Assembly (NCBI RefSeq): GCF_029211225.1
Contig: NZ_JARGEM010000003.1
Location: 434,001-498,000, forward strand
Length of the DNA stretch: 64,000 nucleotides
Direction: 5' to 3'
Source of the DNA: Antiquaquibacter metalliresistens
Lineage (GTDB): Bacteria; Actinomycetota; Actinomycetes; Actinomycetales; Microbacteriaceae
The notes beneath the pieces were generated by a model. The model made no database searches and had not been told where the DNA came from. It saw nothing but the letters and a program-made list of their open reading frames with translations. Numbering within the stretch: position 1 is the first letter of the stretch; each line of letters opens with the position of its first letter. Positions 33,174 to 47,794 of this stretch are shown in pieces. Made by a program: the position numbers and the translations under genes.

Positions 33174-33180
33174 GGACAGC

Positions 33181-34056
33181 ATGGCCCGCTTCACCCACGT
33201 CGAGCAACGCATCGATGCGCTGGCCCATCGCGTGCTCGACGGCGCGCCGCCCCTGCGGGGCGCCCGGTCGTTTCTGGTCGAGTTCCTCGTGTTCGGGGCC
33301 AAACAGGCCTGGGCGTGTGTCTTCGGCGCCGCGCTCCTGGTCGTGCTCGTGGCCACGAGGTTCTGGTACCCGGATGACGCGGCCCTCGCCCGCAACGACT
33401 TCCTCGTCATCGCGGCCGTCGTCATCCAGGTCGTCATGGTGCTCTCGGGACTCGAGACCCCGAGAGAGCTCATCGTCATCGTGCTCTTCCACATCGTCGG
33501 CACGGCCATGGAGCTCTTCAAGACCGACGTCGGCTCGTGGAGCTACGAGGGCGGGGGCGTGCTGCACCTCGGGGCGGTGCCCCTCTACAGCGGCTTCATG
33601 TACGCCGCGGTGGGCTCATACCTGGTGCGGGTCTACCGACTGTTCGACCTGCGCTTCGATCGCTACCCACCGCGCTGGATCACCGCGATCCTCGCCGCGC
33701 TGATCTACGCGAACTTCTTCTCCCACCACGTCATCCCCGACGCCCGCTGGGTGCTGCTCACCGCGGTGGTCGCCGTCTTCGGCCGGTGCGTCATGCACGT
33801 TCGCGTGTTCCGAGCCCGGTTCCGGATGCCGCTGCTGGCGGCCTTCGCGCTCGTGGCGTTCTTCATCTGGATCGCCGAGAACGTCGCGACCTGGTCGAAC
33901 GCGTGGATCTACCCCAACCAGGAGAGCGGCTGGGAGCCGGTCTCCCTCACCAAGTTCGTCTCCTGGTTCCTGCTCATGATCATCTCCGTCGTGCTCGTCA
34001 CGTGGGTGTACCGCCCGAGGCCACCGGGGATGGCGGCGAGCCTCCGCTACGGTTGA
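33181..34056 (+). CDS. DUF817 family membrane protein
   Basis: An integral-membrane protein of 291 residues with about eight hydrophobic segments. FLVEFLVFGAKQAWACVFGA, the acidic FKTDVGSWSYEGGGVLHLGAVPLYSGFMYAAVGSYL and the ending FVSWFLLMIISVVLVTWVYRP are the conserved blocks of DUF817, a family of bacterial membrane proteins without known function. Start at ATG 33181; an in-frame start at 33154 would overlap the operator array. Divergent from the SatD-like operon and 3 bp from tyrS. Confidence 0.85.
   Translation: MARFTHVEQRIDALAHRVLDGAPPLRGARSFLVEFLVFGAKQAWACVFGAALLVVLVATRFWYPDDAALARNDFLVIAAVVIQVVMVLSGLETPRELIVIVLFHIVGTAMELFKTDVGSWSYEGGGVLHLGAVPLYSGFMYAAVGSYLVRVYRLFDLRFDRYPPRWITAILAALIYANFFSHHVIPDARWVLLTAVVAVFGRCVMHVRVFRARFRMPLLAAFALVAFFIWIAENVATWSNAWIYPNQESGWEPVSLTKFVSWFLLMIISVVLVTWVYRPRPPGMAASLRYG
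34048..34053 (+). promoter_or_regulatory. -10 box TACGGT, leaderless promoter of tyrS
   Basis: TACGGT at the 3' end of the DUF817 gene ends 6 nt before the tyrS GTG; no ribosome-binding site is present, and no room for a T-box leader. Confidence 0.45.
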
Positions 34057-34059
34057 TCC

Positions 34060-35346
34060 GTGCCAACACCGCAGCAAAACGACGAGACCTTCGAGGACAT
34101 CTGGGAGGAGATCCTCTGGCGTGGCCTCGTGCACGTGTCCACGAGCACCGACGAGTTGAAGGCCCTGCTCGCGGGGCCGCCGATCACGTACTACTGCGGC
34201 TTCGACCCGACCGCGCCGAGTCTGCACCTGGGCAATCTCGTGCAACTGCTGCTCATGCGCCGGCTGCAGCTGGCCGGCCACAAACCCCTCGGTCTGGTTG
34301 GCGGTTCCACCGGACTGATCGGCGACCCGCGCCCGACCGCCGAACGCACCCTCAACGACGAGGAGACCGTGGCGGAGTGGGTCGGCTACCTGCAGGCCCA
34401 GGTCGCGAAGTTCCTGAGCTTCGAGGGTGACAACGCCGCCCGGCTGGTCAACAACCTCGACTGGACGGCGCCGCTGAGCGCCATCGGGTTCCTGCGCGAC
34501 ATCGGCAAACACTTCCGAGTGGGCACGATGCTCAAGAAGGAGGCGGTGAGTGCGCGACTGAACTCCGATGCCGGCATCAGCTACACCGAGTTCAGCTACC
34601 AGATCCTGCAGGGCATGGACTTCCTCGAGCTGCACCGCGCCTACGGTTGCGTGCTGCAGACCGGGGGCAGCGACCAGTGGGGCAATCTCACGAGCGGCAC
34701 CGATCTCATCCATCGGGTCGAGGGGGTGAGCGTGCATGCGATCGGCACCCCGCTGATCACCAACTCCGACGGCACGAAGTTCGGCAAATCGGAGGGCAAC
34801 GCGGTCTGGCTGGATGCCGCGATGACCAGTCCCTACGCATTCACCCAGTTCTGGCTCAACACCGACGACGCCGACGTCATCGACCGGCTCAAGGTCTTCA
34901 CGTTCCTCAGCCGCGCCCAGATCGACGAGCTCGCCGTGGCGGTGCTCGCCGAACCGCACAAACGCGAGGCGCAACGCGTGCTCGCCCGCGAGGTGTCGAC
35001 GCTCGTGCACGGTGAGGCCGCGACGCTGGCGGCATTCGCGGCCGCAGAGGCGCTGTTCGGGCAAGGCGATCTCGCCGCGTTGGATGCCGCGACCCTCGAA
35101 TCGGCGTTGCGCGAGCTGCCCAACACCACCTCGCCGGCCACGACCACGGTGGCGCAGCTGCTCGTGGACACGGGCCTGACCTCGAGCCTGGGGGAGTCCC
35201 GTCGCGCGATCGCGCAGGGCGGTGTCTACCTCGACAACCGCAAGGTCGAGGATGAGGCGGCAACGCTGGAGAGCGCCGTCTCGTCGAGTCGCATGGTCGT
35301 GCTGCGGCGCGGAAAGAAGACCCTCGCGGGCGTCTTCGTGGAGTGA
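34060..35346 (+). CDS. tyrS: Tyrosine-tRNA ligase
   Basis: Class I synthetase of the TyrRS-alpha type, 428 residues. The HIGH-like motif is HLGN at 56-59 in CGFDPTAPSLHLGN, the KMSKS-like loop is KFGKS at 240-244, and the tyrosine-binding segment YQILQGMDFLELH and QTGGSDQWGNL are intact. The C-terminal S4 RNA-binding domain (about 350-428) binds the tRNA long arm. GTG start 3 bp after the DUF817 gene. Followed by the rrn operon. Confidence 0.96.
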   Translation: MPTPQQNDETFEDIWEEILWRGLVHVSTSTDELKALLAGPPITYYCGFDPTAPSLHLGNLVQLLLMRRLQLAGHKPLGLVGGSTGLIGDPRPTAERTLNDEETVAEWVGYLQAQVAKFLSFEGDNAARLVNNLDWTAPLSAIGFLRDIGKHFRVGTMLKKEAVSARLNSDAGISYTEFSYQILQGMDFLELHRAYGCVLQTGGSDQWGNLTSGTDLIHRVEGVSVHAIGTPLITNSDGTKFGKSEGNAVWLDAAMTSPYAFTQFWLNTDDADVIDRLKVFTFLSRAQIDELAVAVLAEPHKREAQRVLAREVSTLVHGEAATLAAFAAAEALFGQGDLAALDAATLESALRELPNTTSPATTTVAQLLVDTGLTSSLGESRRAIAQGGVYLDNRKVEDEAATLESAVSSSRMVVLRRGKKTLAGVFVE

Positions 35347-35380
35347 ACGAGAGCGCGACACGCCCGGGATGCAGCCAGAT

Positions 35381-35410
35381 TTGGACGAGCCGCAACAATC
35401 CGCGTAATGT
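35381..35410 (+). promoter_or_regulatory. Main rrn promoter candidate
   Basis: TTGGAC (35381-35386) and TAATGT (35405-35410) with an 18-bp spacer, about 480 bp upstream of 16S. The 547-bp region 35347-35893 has no gene; it holds this promoter, stable hairpins and the antitermination-like box. Confidence 0.6.
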
Positions 35411-35552
35411 AATCCCTTGTCACCCCAAAGGTGCGGAAGAGCGGAAGCGCTCACCGGCCTCAAGCGGGACCGAATCCGAATCGCTCACAGCGAATCCTCT
35501 TGTAGGAAGCTGTCGATGTGACTAAGATGGAAAACCCACCTGGTGCGGTCAG

Positions 35553-35586
35553 CCGGAACCCCTGGTTCCGGTGCGTCGAAAGACGC
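35553..35586 (+). other. Two hairpins in the rrn leader
   Basis: CCGGAACC/GGTTCCGG (35553-35571, 3-nt loop) and GCGTC-GAAA-GACGC (35573-35586). Adjacent stable stems in the leader RNA. Confidence 0.65.
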
Positions 35587-35660
35587 CGAGACCCCCGGTG
35601 GTAGGTTTGAGCAGTTGCCCTGAGAACGTGGCCGTGAGGTCACGTGTCAGGAGCGCCCGA

Positions 35661-35683
35661 TCCTTGAGAACTCAACAGCGTGC
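35661..35683 (+). promoter_or_regulatory. Antitermination (boxA-region) element of rrn leader
   Basis: CTTGAGAACTCAACAGCGTG resembles the leader element with TTTGAGAACTCAATAGTGTG in mycobacterial rrn operons, where it belongs to the boxB-boxA-boxC antitermination region. Confidence 0.6.
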
Positions 35684-35863
35684 ACAATGTCAAATGCCAA
35701 AAACCTCGTGCGTAGGCTCAGTTTCTAGCTGAGAACCGCGTAAGAGATTCCTTTGGAAAAAGATTAGACAACAAGCAAATGTCAGCAATGATGTTTGTCT
35801 CTTGTCAGTTTCAAACTTGTCACCTCGACATCCCATTCCGGATGCGGGTGGCGCTAGATGTGC

Positions 35864-35881
35864 CGAGACGCTTGCGTCTCG
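35864..35881 (+). other. 8-bp hairpin immediately before 16S
   Basis: CGAGACGC (35864-35871) pairs with GCGTCTCG (35874-35881). It may take part in 16S precursor processing. Confidence 0.55.
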
Positions 35882-35893
35882 AGCAATCAAACA

Positions 35894-41003
<5,110 letters not shown>

Positions 41004-41158
41004 CTTCCGTCCAGTGCCTGGCTTGCCAGGTGAGAGACAAATGAGTTGTGCTTGCGTCCACTTTGTGGTTCCCGATCTACGGACGGGAACTGCGCCCAGC
41101 TAGGGAGAAGACACGGTCTTCGACTGAACTGGCCAGAAACGATTGATAGATCAATAGT

Positions 41159-41277
41159 GTTTCGGCGGCCATAGCGAGAGGGAAACGCCCGGTTACATTC
41201 CGAACCCGGAAGCTAAGACTCTCTGCGCCGATGGTACTGCAAGGGGGACCTTGTGGGAGAGTAGGACACCGCCGGAC
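41159..41277 (+). rRNA. rrf: 5S ribosomal RNA
   Basis: About 119 nt with terminal helix (TTCGGCGG pairing with CCGCCGGA), CGCCCGGTTACATTCCGAAC and GCGCCGATGGTACTGC. It follows 23S after 155 bp. No tRNA follows; a strong terminator does. Confidence 0.95.
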
Positions 41278-41286
41278 TTCTTTGTG

Positions 41287-41317
41287 AAATGGCCACCCAG
41301 CAATGGGTGGCCATTTT
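41287..41317 (+). terminator. Rho-independent terminator of the rrn operon
   Basis: AAATGGCCACCC (41287-41298) pairs exactly with GGGTGGCCATTT (41305-41316) over a 6-nt loop, ending in a short T-run, 10 bp after 5S. Confidence 0.9.
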
Positions 41318-41339
41318 GCGTTAACGACCAGGAGATCAC

Positions 41340-42401
41340 GTGAGCCAGACGCCACCACGGGACGAGAACGACGACCGACCCCCGCGTCGGGATGGTGCGA
41401 GGGACGGCGGCCGTGCGCCGCGTTCGGACGCGCCGCGCTCCGGTGCGCCACGTTCGGGCGCGTCGCGCGATGGGCGACCGGGCGGCGGCAAGCCGACCGG
41501 CACCGGAAGGCCAGCCGGAGGGCGGGAGCGCACGTCCGGCGGCCCGGCCGGGGCGAAGGGGCGCGACGGTCGACCCGCCCGGGCGGGGGAGCAGCGACTG
41601 TGGACCCGCGATGGCAAGCCGGCGCGCAATGACGCCCGCGCGAGCATCCCGGAGTCCCGACCGGATCCGGACCCGTTCGGCACGAAGTCGGTGCGCACCC
41701 GCCACGACGATCCGCCGATCCCGGACAAGGTCACCGCGAAAGACCTGGACCGCCTGGCCCGCAACGAGCTGAAGACGCTCGCGCCCGAGAACCAGGAGAT
41801 CGTGGCGCGACGCCTGGCCATGGTGGCGCGCCTGATCGACGACGACCCCCAGTTGGCCCACCAGCACGCCATCTCGGCGGCACGGCGCGCGGGGCGCATC
41901 GGCATCGTGCGGGAGACCCTCGCGATCACCGCCTATGCCACCGGCGACTACGCCCTCGCGTTGCGCGAGCTGCGCACCTATCGTCGGATCTCCGGCCGCG
42001 ACGACCAACTGCCGATGATGGTGGACAGCGAACGCGGCCTCGGTCGCCCCGATCGTGCGCTCGAACTCGGGCGTTCCGTGCCGCGCGCCTCGCTGCCGGT
42101 GCCGGTGCAGGTCGAGCTCGCGATCGCCATGTCGGGCGCGCGCCTCGATCTCGGGGATGCCGAGGCCGCACTGCGCGAACTCGAGATTCCGCAGTTGGAC
42201 CCGTCGACCGCGTTCTCGTACAGCCCCGGTCTCTTCGACGCCTACGCGACGGTGCTCGAGGAGCTCGGCCGGCAGTCGGAGGCCGACGAGTGGTTCCGCC
42301 GCGCGGACATCGCGACCGCGGCGCTCGGCTCGGACGATGACGAGATCATCGAGGTGATCGAGGAGGAGCTCGCGCAGCATCCCGAAGAGGACGAGCAATG
42401 A
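41340..42401 (+). CDS. TPR-like protein with disordered basic N-terminus
   Basis: A 353-residue protein. Residues 1-100 are low complexity, rich in Arg, Gly, Pro and Asp with repeats such as RSGAPRSGASR, probably disordered. From about 125 helical repeats follow (LARNELKTLAPENQEIVARRLAMVARLI, ALRELRTYRRISGR, LDLGDAEAALRELEIP), consistent with tetratricopeptide-like helices; the end is acidic (EVIEEELAQHPEEDEQ). Conserved in actinobacteria upstream of the HAD phosphatase gene but of unknown function. GTG at 41340 with CAGGAGATC before it; overlaps the next gene by 4 bp. Confidence 0.75.
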   Translation: MSQTPPRDENDDRPPRRDGARDGGRAPRSDAPRSGAPRSGASRDGRPGGGKPTGTGRPAGGRERTSGGPAGAKGRDGRPARAGEQRLWTRDGKPARNDARASIPESRPDPDPFGTKSVRTRHDDPPIPDKVTAKDLDRLARNELKTLAPENQEIVARRLAMVARLIDDDPQLAHQHAISAARRAGRIGIVRETLAITAYATGDYALALRELRTYRRISGRDDQLPMMVDSERGLGRPDRALELGRSVPRASLPVPVQVELAIAMSGARLDLGDAEAALRELEIPQLDPSTAFSYSPGLFDAYATVLEELGRQSEADEWFRRADIATAALGSDDDEIIEVIEEELAQHPEEDEQ

Positions 42402-43381
42402 GTCCGACCCCGCTGAGCGGTGTCGACCTGCTGCTGGCCGACCTCGACGGCGTGGTCTACCGGGGGCCCGGTGCGATCGACCACGCGGTGGAGAGCATCA
42501 ACGCAGTTCGCCCGCCGGTGCGTGTCGGCTACATCACGAACAACGCCTCGCGCACCGACGTCTCGGTGGCCGAGCATCTGACAGGCCTCGGGCTGCACGT
42601 GGCGCCAACGGACGTGGTGACCTCACCGCAGGCGGCGATGGCGCTGCTGACCGAGCTGGTGCCGCCGGCATCCACGATCCTGGTGGTCGGCGGCGACGGC
42701 TTGGTCAGCGAGGTGCGTCGCGCGGGCTTCACCGTCACCGCGTCGGCCGAGGACGGTCCGGCCGCGGTCGTGCAGGGATTCGCCCCGCACGTGAGCTGGA
42801 CGGACCTGGCCGAGGCGGCATTCGCCCTGCAGGGCGCGGGTGCCGACATCCCGTGGGTCGCGACGAACACCGACTGGACCATTCCCCAGGCGCGCGGTAC
42901 CGCGCCGGGCAACGGCACGCTCGTCTCCGCGGTGCACACGGCCATCGGGCGACTGCCGGTCGTGGCGGGCAAGCCCGAGGTGGCGATCTTCCGGGAGGCG
43001 ATGTCGCGCTTCGGGGCGACGACGGCGCTGATGGTCGGCGACCGCCTCGACACGGACATTCTCGGAGCGAACCGGGCAGGCATCCGCTCCGCGCTCGTGC
43101 TCACCGGTATCGACCAGGCCAAGCAGGTGCTCGCTGCGGTGCCGCAGGAGCGCCCGACCTACCTGCTCGAAGACCTGCGGGGACTGCATGAGGAGTACCC
43201 GCAGACCGTCGAGCGCGATGGGCTGACGATCGTGGGCGGGGCCGCGGTGCGCCGCGACGGCCAGGTGCTCACGGTGGAGCGCGGCGAGGGCATCGACCTG
43301 CTGCGTGCCGGCGCCGCCGCGATCTGGAACTCCGGCATGGCGATCTATGCGCTGCAGGTGCCGCCGGAACTCTATTCTTGA
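42398..43381 (+). CDS. HAD-IIA family phosphatase (NagD-like)
   Basis: Haloacid-dehalogenase phosphatase, 327 residues. Motif I LLADLDGVVYRG gives the nucleophile and acid aspartates, motif II is in YITNNASRT, motif III lysine in VVAGKPEVAIF, and motif IV MVGDRLDTDILGA. The type IIA cap lies between. NagD/PGP-like enzymes hydrolyse sugar or nucleotide monophosphates; substrate unknown. Part of a transcript with the TPR-like protein upstream and a 47-residue ORF and tlyA downstream. Confidence 0.9.
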   Translation: MSPTPLSGVDLLLADLDGVVYRGPGAIDHAVESINAVRPPVRVGYITNNASRTDVSVAEHLTGLGLHVAPTDVVTSPQAAMALLTELVPPASTILVVGGDGLVSEVRRAGFTVTASAEDGPAAVVQGFAPHVSWTDLAEAAFALQGAGADIPWVATNTDWTIPQARGTAPGNGTLVSAVHTAIGRLPVVAGKPEVAIFREAMSRFGATTALMVGDRLDTDILGANRAGIRSALVLTGIDQAKQVLAAVPQERPTYLLEDLRGLHEEYPQTVERDGLTIVGGAAVRRDGQVLTVERGEGIDLLRAGAAAIWNSGMAIYALQVPPELYS

Positions 43382-43384
43382 CGC

Positions 43385-43520
43385 ATGGATGACGAGGCCG
43401 ACACCGACGCGCTGCTCTCGCGCCTGCGCCTGATCGAGGATCAGCCGCTGGAGTCGCGAGCCGCCGCCTACACACAGGTGCACGACGAGCTGCAGCACAT
43501 CCTCGAGGGCGGCGACGCGT

Positions 43521-43528
<8 letters not shown>
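43385..43528 (+). CDS. Small acidic protein (47 residues) upstream of tlyA
   Basis: ATG at 43385, 3 bp after the HAD gene, to TGA 43526-43528. The peptide is acidic and helical (MDDEADTDALLSRLRLIEDQ, PLESRAAAYTQVHDELQHIL). It is similar to small ORFs seen between the HAD phosphatase and tlyA in actinobacteria. Its end overlaps the proposed tlyA start, which suggests translational coupling. Function unknown. Confidence 0.7.
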
Positions 43529-44312
<784 letters not shown>

Positions 44313-44328
44313 TGTCGGCGCGACGGCG

Positions 44329-44334
44329 TAGCGT
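44329..44334 (+). promoter_or_regulatory. -10 box TAGCGT before alpha/beta hydrolase, leaderless
   Basis: TAGCGT ends 6 nt before the ATG at 44341, no ribosome-binding site in between. Confidence 0.4.
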
Positions 44335-44340
44335 CGAGGC

Positions 44341-45036
44341 ATGAGGGTGATCCTGGTTCCCGGATTCTGGCTCGACGCATCGTCGTGGGATGACGTCATC
44401 GGCGGCATCGAGGCCGCCGGCCACGTCGCCGAGCCGCTCACCCGCCCCGGGATGCACTCTCGCGCCGCCGACCGTTCGAGCATCACCCTGCGCGACAACG
44501 TGGATGCCGTGATCGCGCGCATCGACGCCGCCGACGGGCCCGTGGTGCTGGTCGGGCACTCCGGCGGCGGACCGATGATCCACGCGGCGGCGGATGCCCG
44601 CCCCGATCTCGTCGCGCGCGCCATCTACGTCGACTCCTGGCCCACCGGCGACGGCGCGATCATCAACGATGAGCTGCCCGCCGAGCACGGGGAGGTGCCG
44701 CTGCCGGAGTGGGGCGCGTTCGACGACAGCGACCTCATCGACCTCACGCCGGAGTTGCGCGAGCAGTTCCGGGCGCGGGCGATCCCGGAGGCCGAGCACG
44801 TCGCGATCGACCCGCTCAGGCTCACCGACGAGCGTCGATACGACGTGCCGACCACCGTGATCTGCTGCTCGGTCCCGAGCGCCGCGATGCGCGAGTTCAT
44901 GGCCGAGCACCGGTCGTGGATCCGCGAGCTCACGTCGATGCGCAACCTTGAGCTCGTCGATCTGCCCACCGGGCACTGGCCCCAGTTCACAAGGCCGAAC
45001 GACCTCGCTGCGGCGATCGTGGCCGCGATCCGCTAG
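44341..45036 (+). CDS. Alpha/beta hydrolase
   Basis: Small soluble hydrolase, 231 residues. The start VILVPGFWLDASSWDDVI is the first strand and oxyanion loop; nucleophile elbow VLVGHSGGG gives the catalytic Ser; the Asp is probably in the strand after YDVPTTVICC, and His in LPTGHWPQF near the C-terminus. These features match esterase-like members of the family; substrate unknown. It is monocistronic between tlyA and nadK. Confidence 0.85.
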   Translation: MRVILVPGFWLDASSWDDVIGGIEAAGHVAEPLTRPGMHSRAADRSSITLRDNVDAVIARIDAADGPVVLVGHSGGGPMIHAAADARPDLVARAIYVDSWPTGDGAIINDELPAEHGEVPLPEWGAFDDSDLIDLTPELREQFRARAIPEAEHVAIDPLRLTDERRYDVPTTVICCSVPSAAMREFMAEHRSWIRELTSMRNLELVDLPTGHWPQFTRPNDLAAAIVAAIR

Positions 45037-45158
45037 TCCTCCCCAGCGCCGGACGCCCCGAGGCTCGGCGCAGATTGGTCGCGGTGCTGCCGGGCCCGGC
45101 GGCGATCAGACAGAATGGAGTGCGCGGGTTTCCGCGGTCGCGTGATGGGAGTGGTTCG

Positions 45159-46085
45159 ATGGAATCCGATCGCCACATCCTCGTCGTCGCGCATACCGGG
45201 CGGGGTGACTCGCTCGACGCCGCGATCGAGGTGTGCCGGCAGCTGATCGCCGCGGGGTTGACCCCCGTGCTCTCGCAGGACGAGTTCTCGAGCATCATGG
45301 CCTCGGCGCCGGATCTCGGCCCGGTCGACCTGCTCGGCGACCGCGTGCAGATCGGCGACCTCGAGCTCGTGATCGTGCTCGGCGGCGACGGCACGATCCT
45401 GCGCGCGGCGGAACTCGCCCGTGGATGCTCCGCCCCACTGCTCGGCGTCAACCTCGGTCACGTGGGCTTCCTCGCCGAGAGCGAGCGCGAAGACCTGACC
45501 GAGACGGTGGTGCGCGCCCTCGCCCGGGACTACCTCGTGGAGGAGCGCATGACGCTCTCGGTGCGGGTCAAGGTCGACGCCGCGGTGGTCTATGAGACCT
45601 GGGCGCTCAACGAGGCCACCGTCGAGAAGGCGAGCCGCGAGCGGATGCTCGAGGTGGTGATCGAGGTCGACGGTCGACCGCTCACCTCGTTCGGTTGCGA
45701 CGGCATCGTGATGTCCACCCCGACCGGCTCGACCGCCTACGCCTTCTCCGCCGGCGGCCCCGTGGTGTGGCCCGCCCTCGACGCGATGCTCATGGTGCCA
45801 CTGAGTCCGCACGCGCTGTTCGGCCGCCCGCTGGTGGTGGGCCCCGATTCCTCCCTCGCCGTCGAGGTGCTCGATCGCACCCAGGGCACGGGAGTGCTGT
45901 GGTGCGACGGTCGTCGCACGCGCGACCTGCCGCGCGGCGCTCGCGTGGTCGTGCGGCGCTCACCGGTGCCGGTGCGCCTCGCGCGTCTCAACCAGGGCCC
46001 GTTCACCGATCGTCTGGTGCGCAAGTTCAATCTTCCCGTGCACGGCTGGCGCGGCCCCGTCGGGGAGGAGGCGTCGACGTCGTGA
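45159..46085 (+). CDS. nadK: NAD kinase
   Basis: Phosphorylates NAD to NADP; 308 residues. The GGDGT motif (75-79 in VIVLGGDGTILRAAEL) and the second motif TPTGSTAYAFSAGGPVVWP are diagnostic. ATG at 45159 chosen from the family N-terminus; longer in-frame forms lack homology. The order tlyA-nadK-recN is conserved in actinobacteria. Its stop overlaps the recN GTG by 4 bp. Confidence 0.95.
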   Translation: MESDRHILVVAHTGRGDSLDAAIEVCRQLIAAGLTPVLSQDEFSSIMASAPDLGPVDLLGDRVQIGDLELVIVLGGDGTILRAAELARGCSAPLLGVNLGHVGFLAESEREDLTETVVRALARDYLVEERMTLSVRVKVDAAVVYETWALNEATVEKASRERMLEVVIEVDGRPLTSFGCDGIVMSTPTGSTAYAFSAGGPVVWPALDAMLMVPLSPHALFGRPLVVGPDSSLAVEVLDRTQGTGVLWCDGRRTRDLPRGARVVVRRSPVPVRLARLNQGPFTDRLVRKFNLPVHGWRGPVGEEASTS

Positions 46086-47791
46086 TCGAGGAGATCTCCA
46101 TCCGGGACCTCGGCGTGATCGGCGAGGCCCGCCTGCCGCTCGGCCCGGGCTTCACCGCGCTCACCGGCGAGACCGGTGCAGGCAAGACCATGGTCGTCAC
46201 GGCGCTCGGCCTGCTGCTCGGCGAACGCGCCGACAGCGCGGCGATCCGTTCGGGCAGCCAGCAGACCGTCGTCGAGGGGCACTGGGTGGTGCCGGCGACC
46301 GGCGCCGTCGCCGATCGGGTGCGGGATGCCGGCGGTGACCTCGACGAGACCGGCGACGGCCGGGCGCAGCTCATCCTCGGTCGCTCCGTCTCGGCGGAGG
46401 GGCGCAGCCGCGCCACGGTCGGCGGCCGCGCCGCCCCCGTCGGCGTGCTGAACGAGATCGGGCGCCAGCTGGTGGTGGTGCACGGTCAGTCCGACCAGGT
46501 TCGGCTGAGGTCGACGGTCGCACAGCGCGAGGCGCTCGACCGCTTCGGCGGGCCCGAGCTCGCCGCCGTGCTCTCCGACTACGCCGCCGCATACCGCACC
46601 TGGCACGAACACCGTGGCGAGCTCGACGTGCTGGTCGCCGAGCGCGATCGGCGGGCGCGTGAGGCCGAGGAACTGCGCATCGCGATGGCCGAGATCGAAG
46701 CGGCATCCCCGGAGCGCGGGGAGGACGAGCGGCTCGCCGAGCTCGCCGAACGGCTCACCAACGTCGAAGACCTGCGCATCGCGGCGACCGAGGCGCGGGA
46801 GGCGATCTCCAGCCAGGAGCTCAGCGCCGGTGAGGCCGTGGATGCGCTCGCCCTCGTCGATGCCGCACGGCGCTCCCTGGAGCGGATGGTGGGCCACGAC
46901 CCCGCGCTCGGTGCGATCCTCGAGACGGCGACCGCGGCATCCTTCGCGCTCTCTGAGATCTCGGGTCAGCTGTCGAGCTACCTGGGCACCCTCGACACGG
47001 ATGGCGCGCGCGAACTGGAGGGCATCCAGGAGCGTCGGGCCGTGCTCAACGGGCTCATGCGCCGGTACGGTTCGAGCCTCGACGAGGTGATCGACTACCT
47101 GGAGTCGGGCAGCAGCAGGCTGCTCGAGCTCGACAGCGACTCCGATCGCATCGAGAGCCTCGGGCTCGAGGTGGAAGCCGACCGGGAGCGACTCGCGGCC
47201 CTGGCCGATCGCCTGAGCGAGCTGCGTCGTGCGGCGGCGGTGCGTCTCGAGGAGGCCGTGTCGGCCGAGCTCGGCGCCCTCGCGATGCCGGACGCGAGCA
47301 TCGTCGTGGAGGTCGCCGAGCGGGAGTTCGGCGTCACCGGCCGCGACGAGATCTCGATCCTGCTGCAGCCCCACGCCGGTGCCGAACCGCGGCCGCTGGG
47401 TCGTGGTGCCTCGGGAGGCGAGCTCTCGCGGGTGATGCTCGCGATCGAGGTCGTGCTGGCGGCGAGCGACCCGGTGCCGACCTTCGTCTTCGACGAGGTG
47501 GATGCCGGTGTCGGCGGGGCGAGCGCCACCGAGATCGGCAGACGGCTGGCCCGCCTCGCGCAGACCGCGCAGGTGATCGTGGTCACCCACCTCGCCCAGG
47601 TGGCCGCGTTCTCCACGAACCACCTGGTGGTCGAGAAGGGCACGGACGGGTCGGTCACGGCCAGTAGCATCCGGCTCGTGCACGCGGAGGAGCGCACCGC
47701 CGAGATGGCGAGACTGCTCTCCGGTCAGCCTGGCTCCGAGTCGGCGCTGGCGCACGCGCGCGAGCTGCTCGATGCCGCGCACGCGGGCTGA
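46082..47791 (+). CDS. recN: DNA repair protein RecN
   Basis: SMC-like ATPase that holds broken DNA ends, 569 residues. Walker A TGETGAGKT (about 28-36), coiled-coil arms (about 165-370), signature RGASGGELSRVMLA and Walker B TFVFDEVDAGVGG, then VTHLAQVAAF. GTG start overlapping nadK. recN is SOS-controlled in many bacteria; no clear LexA box is seen here because the gene is coupled to nadK. Confidence 0.95.
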   Translation: MIEEISIRDLGVIGEARLPLGPGFTALTGETGAGKTMVVTALGLLLGERADSAAIRSGSQQTVVEGHWVVPATGAVADRVRDAGGDLDETGDGRAQLILGRSVSAEGRSRATVGGRAAPVGVLNEIGRQLVVVHGQSDQVRLRSTVAQREALDRFGGPELAAVLSDYAAAYRTWHEHRGELDVLVAERDRRAREAEELRIAMAEIEAASPERGEDERLAELAERLTNVEDLRIAATEAREAISSQELSAGEAVDALALVDAARRSLERMVGHDPALGAILETATAASFALSEISGQLSSYLGTLDTDGARELEGIQERRAVLNGLMRRYGSSLDEVIDYLESGSSRLLELDSDSDRIESLGLEVEADRERLAALADRLSELRRAAAVRLEEAVSAELGALAMPDASIVVEVAEREFGVTGRDEISILLQPHAGAEPRPLGRGASGGELSRVMLAIEVVLAASDPVPTFVFDEVDAGVGGASATEIGRRLARLAQTAQVIVVTHLAQVAAFSTNHLVVEKGTDGSVTASSIRLVHAEERTAEMARLLSGQPGSESALAHARELLDAAHAG

Positions 47792-47794
47792 GCG

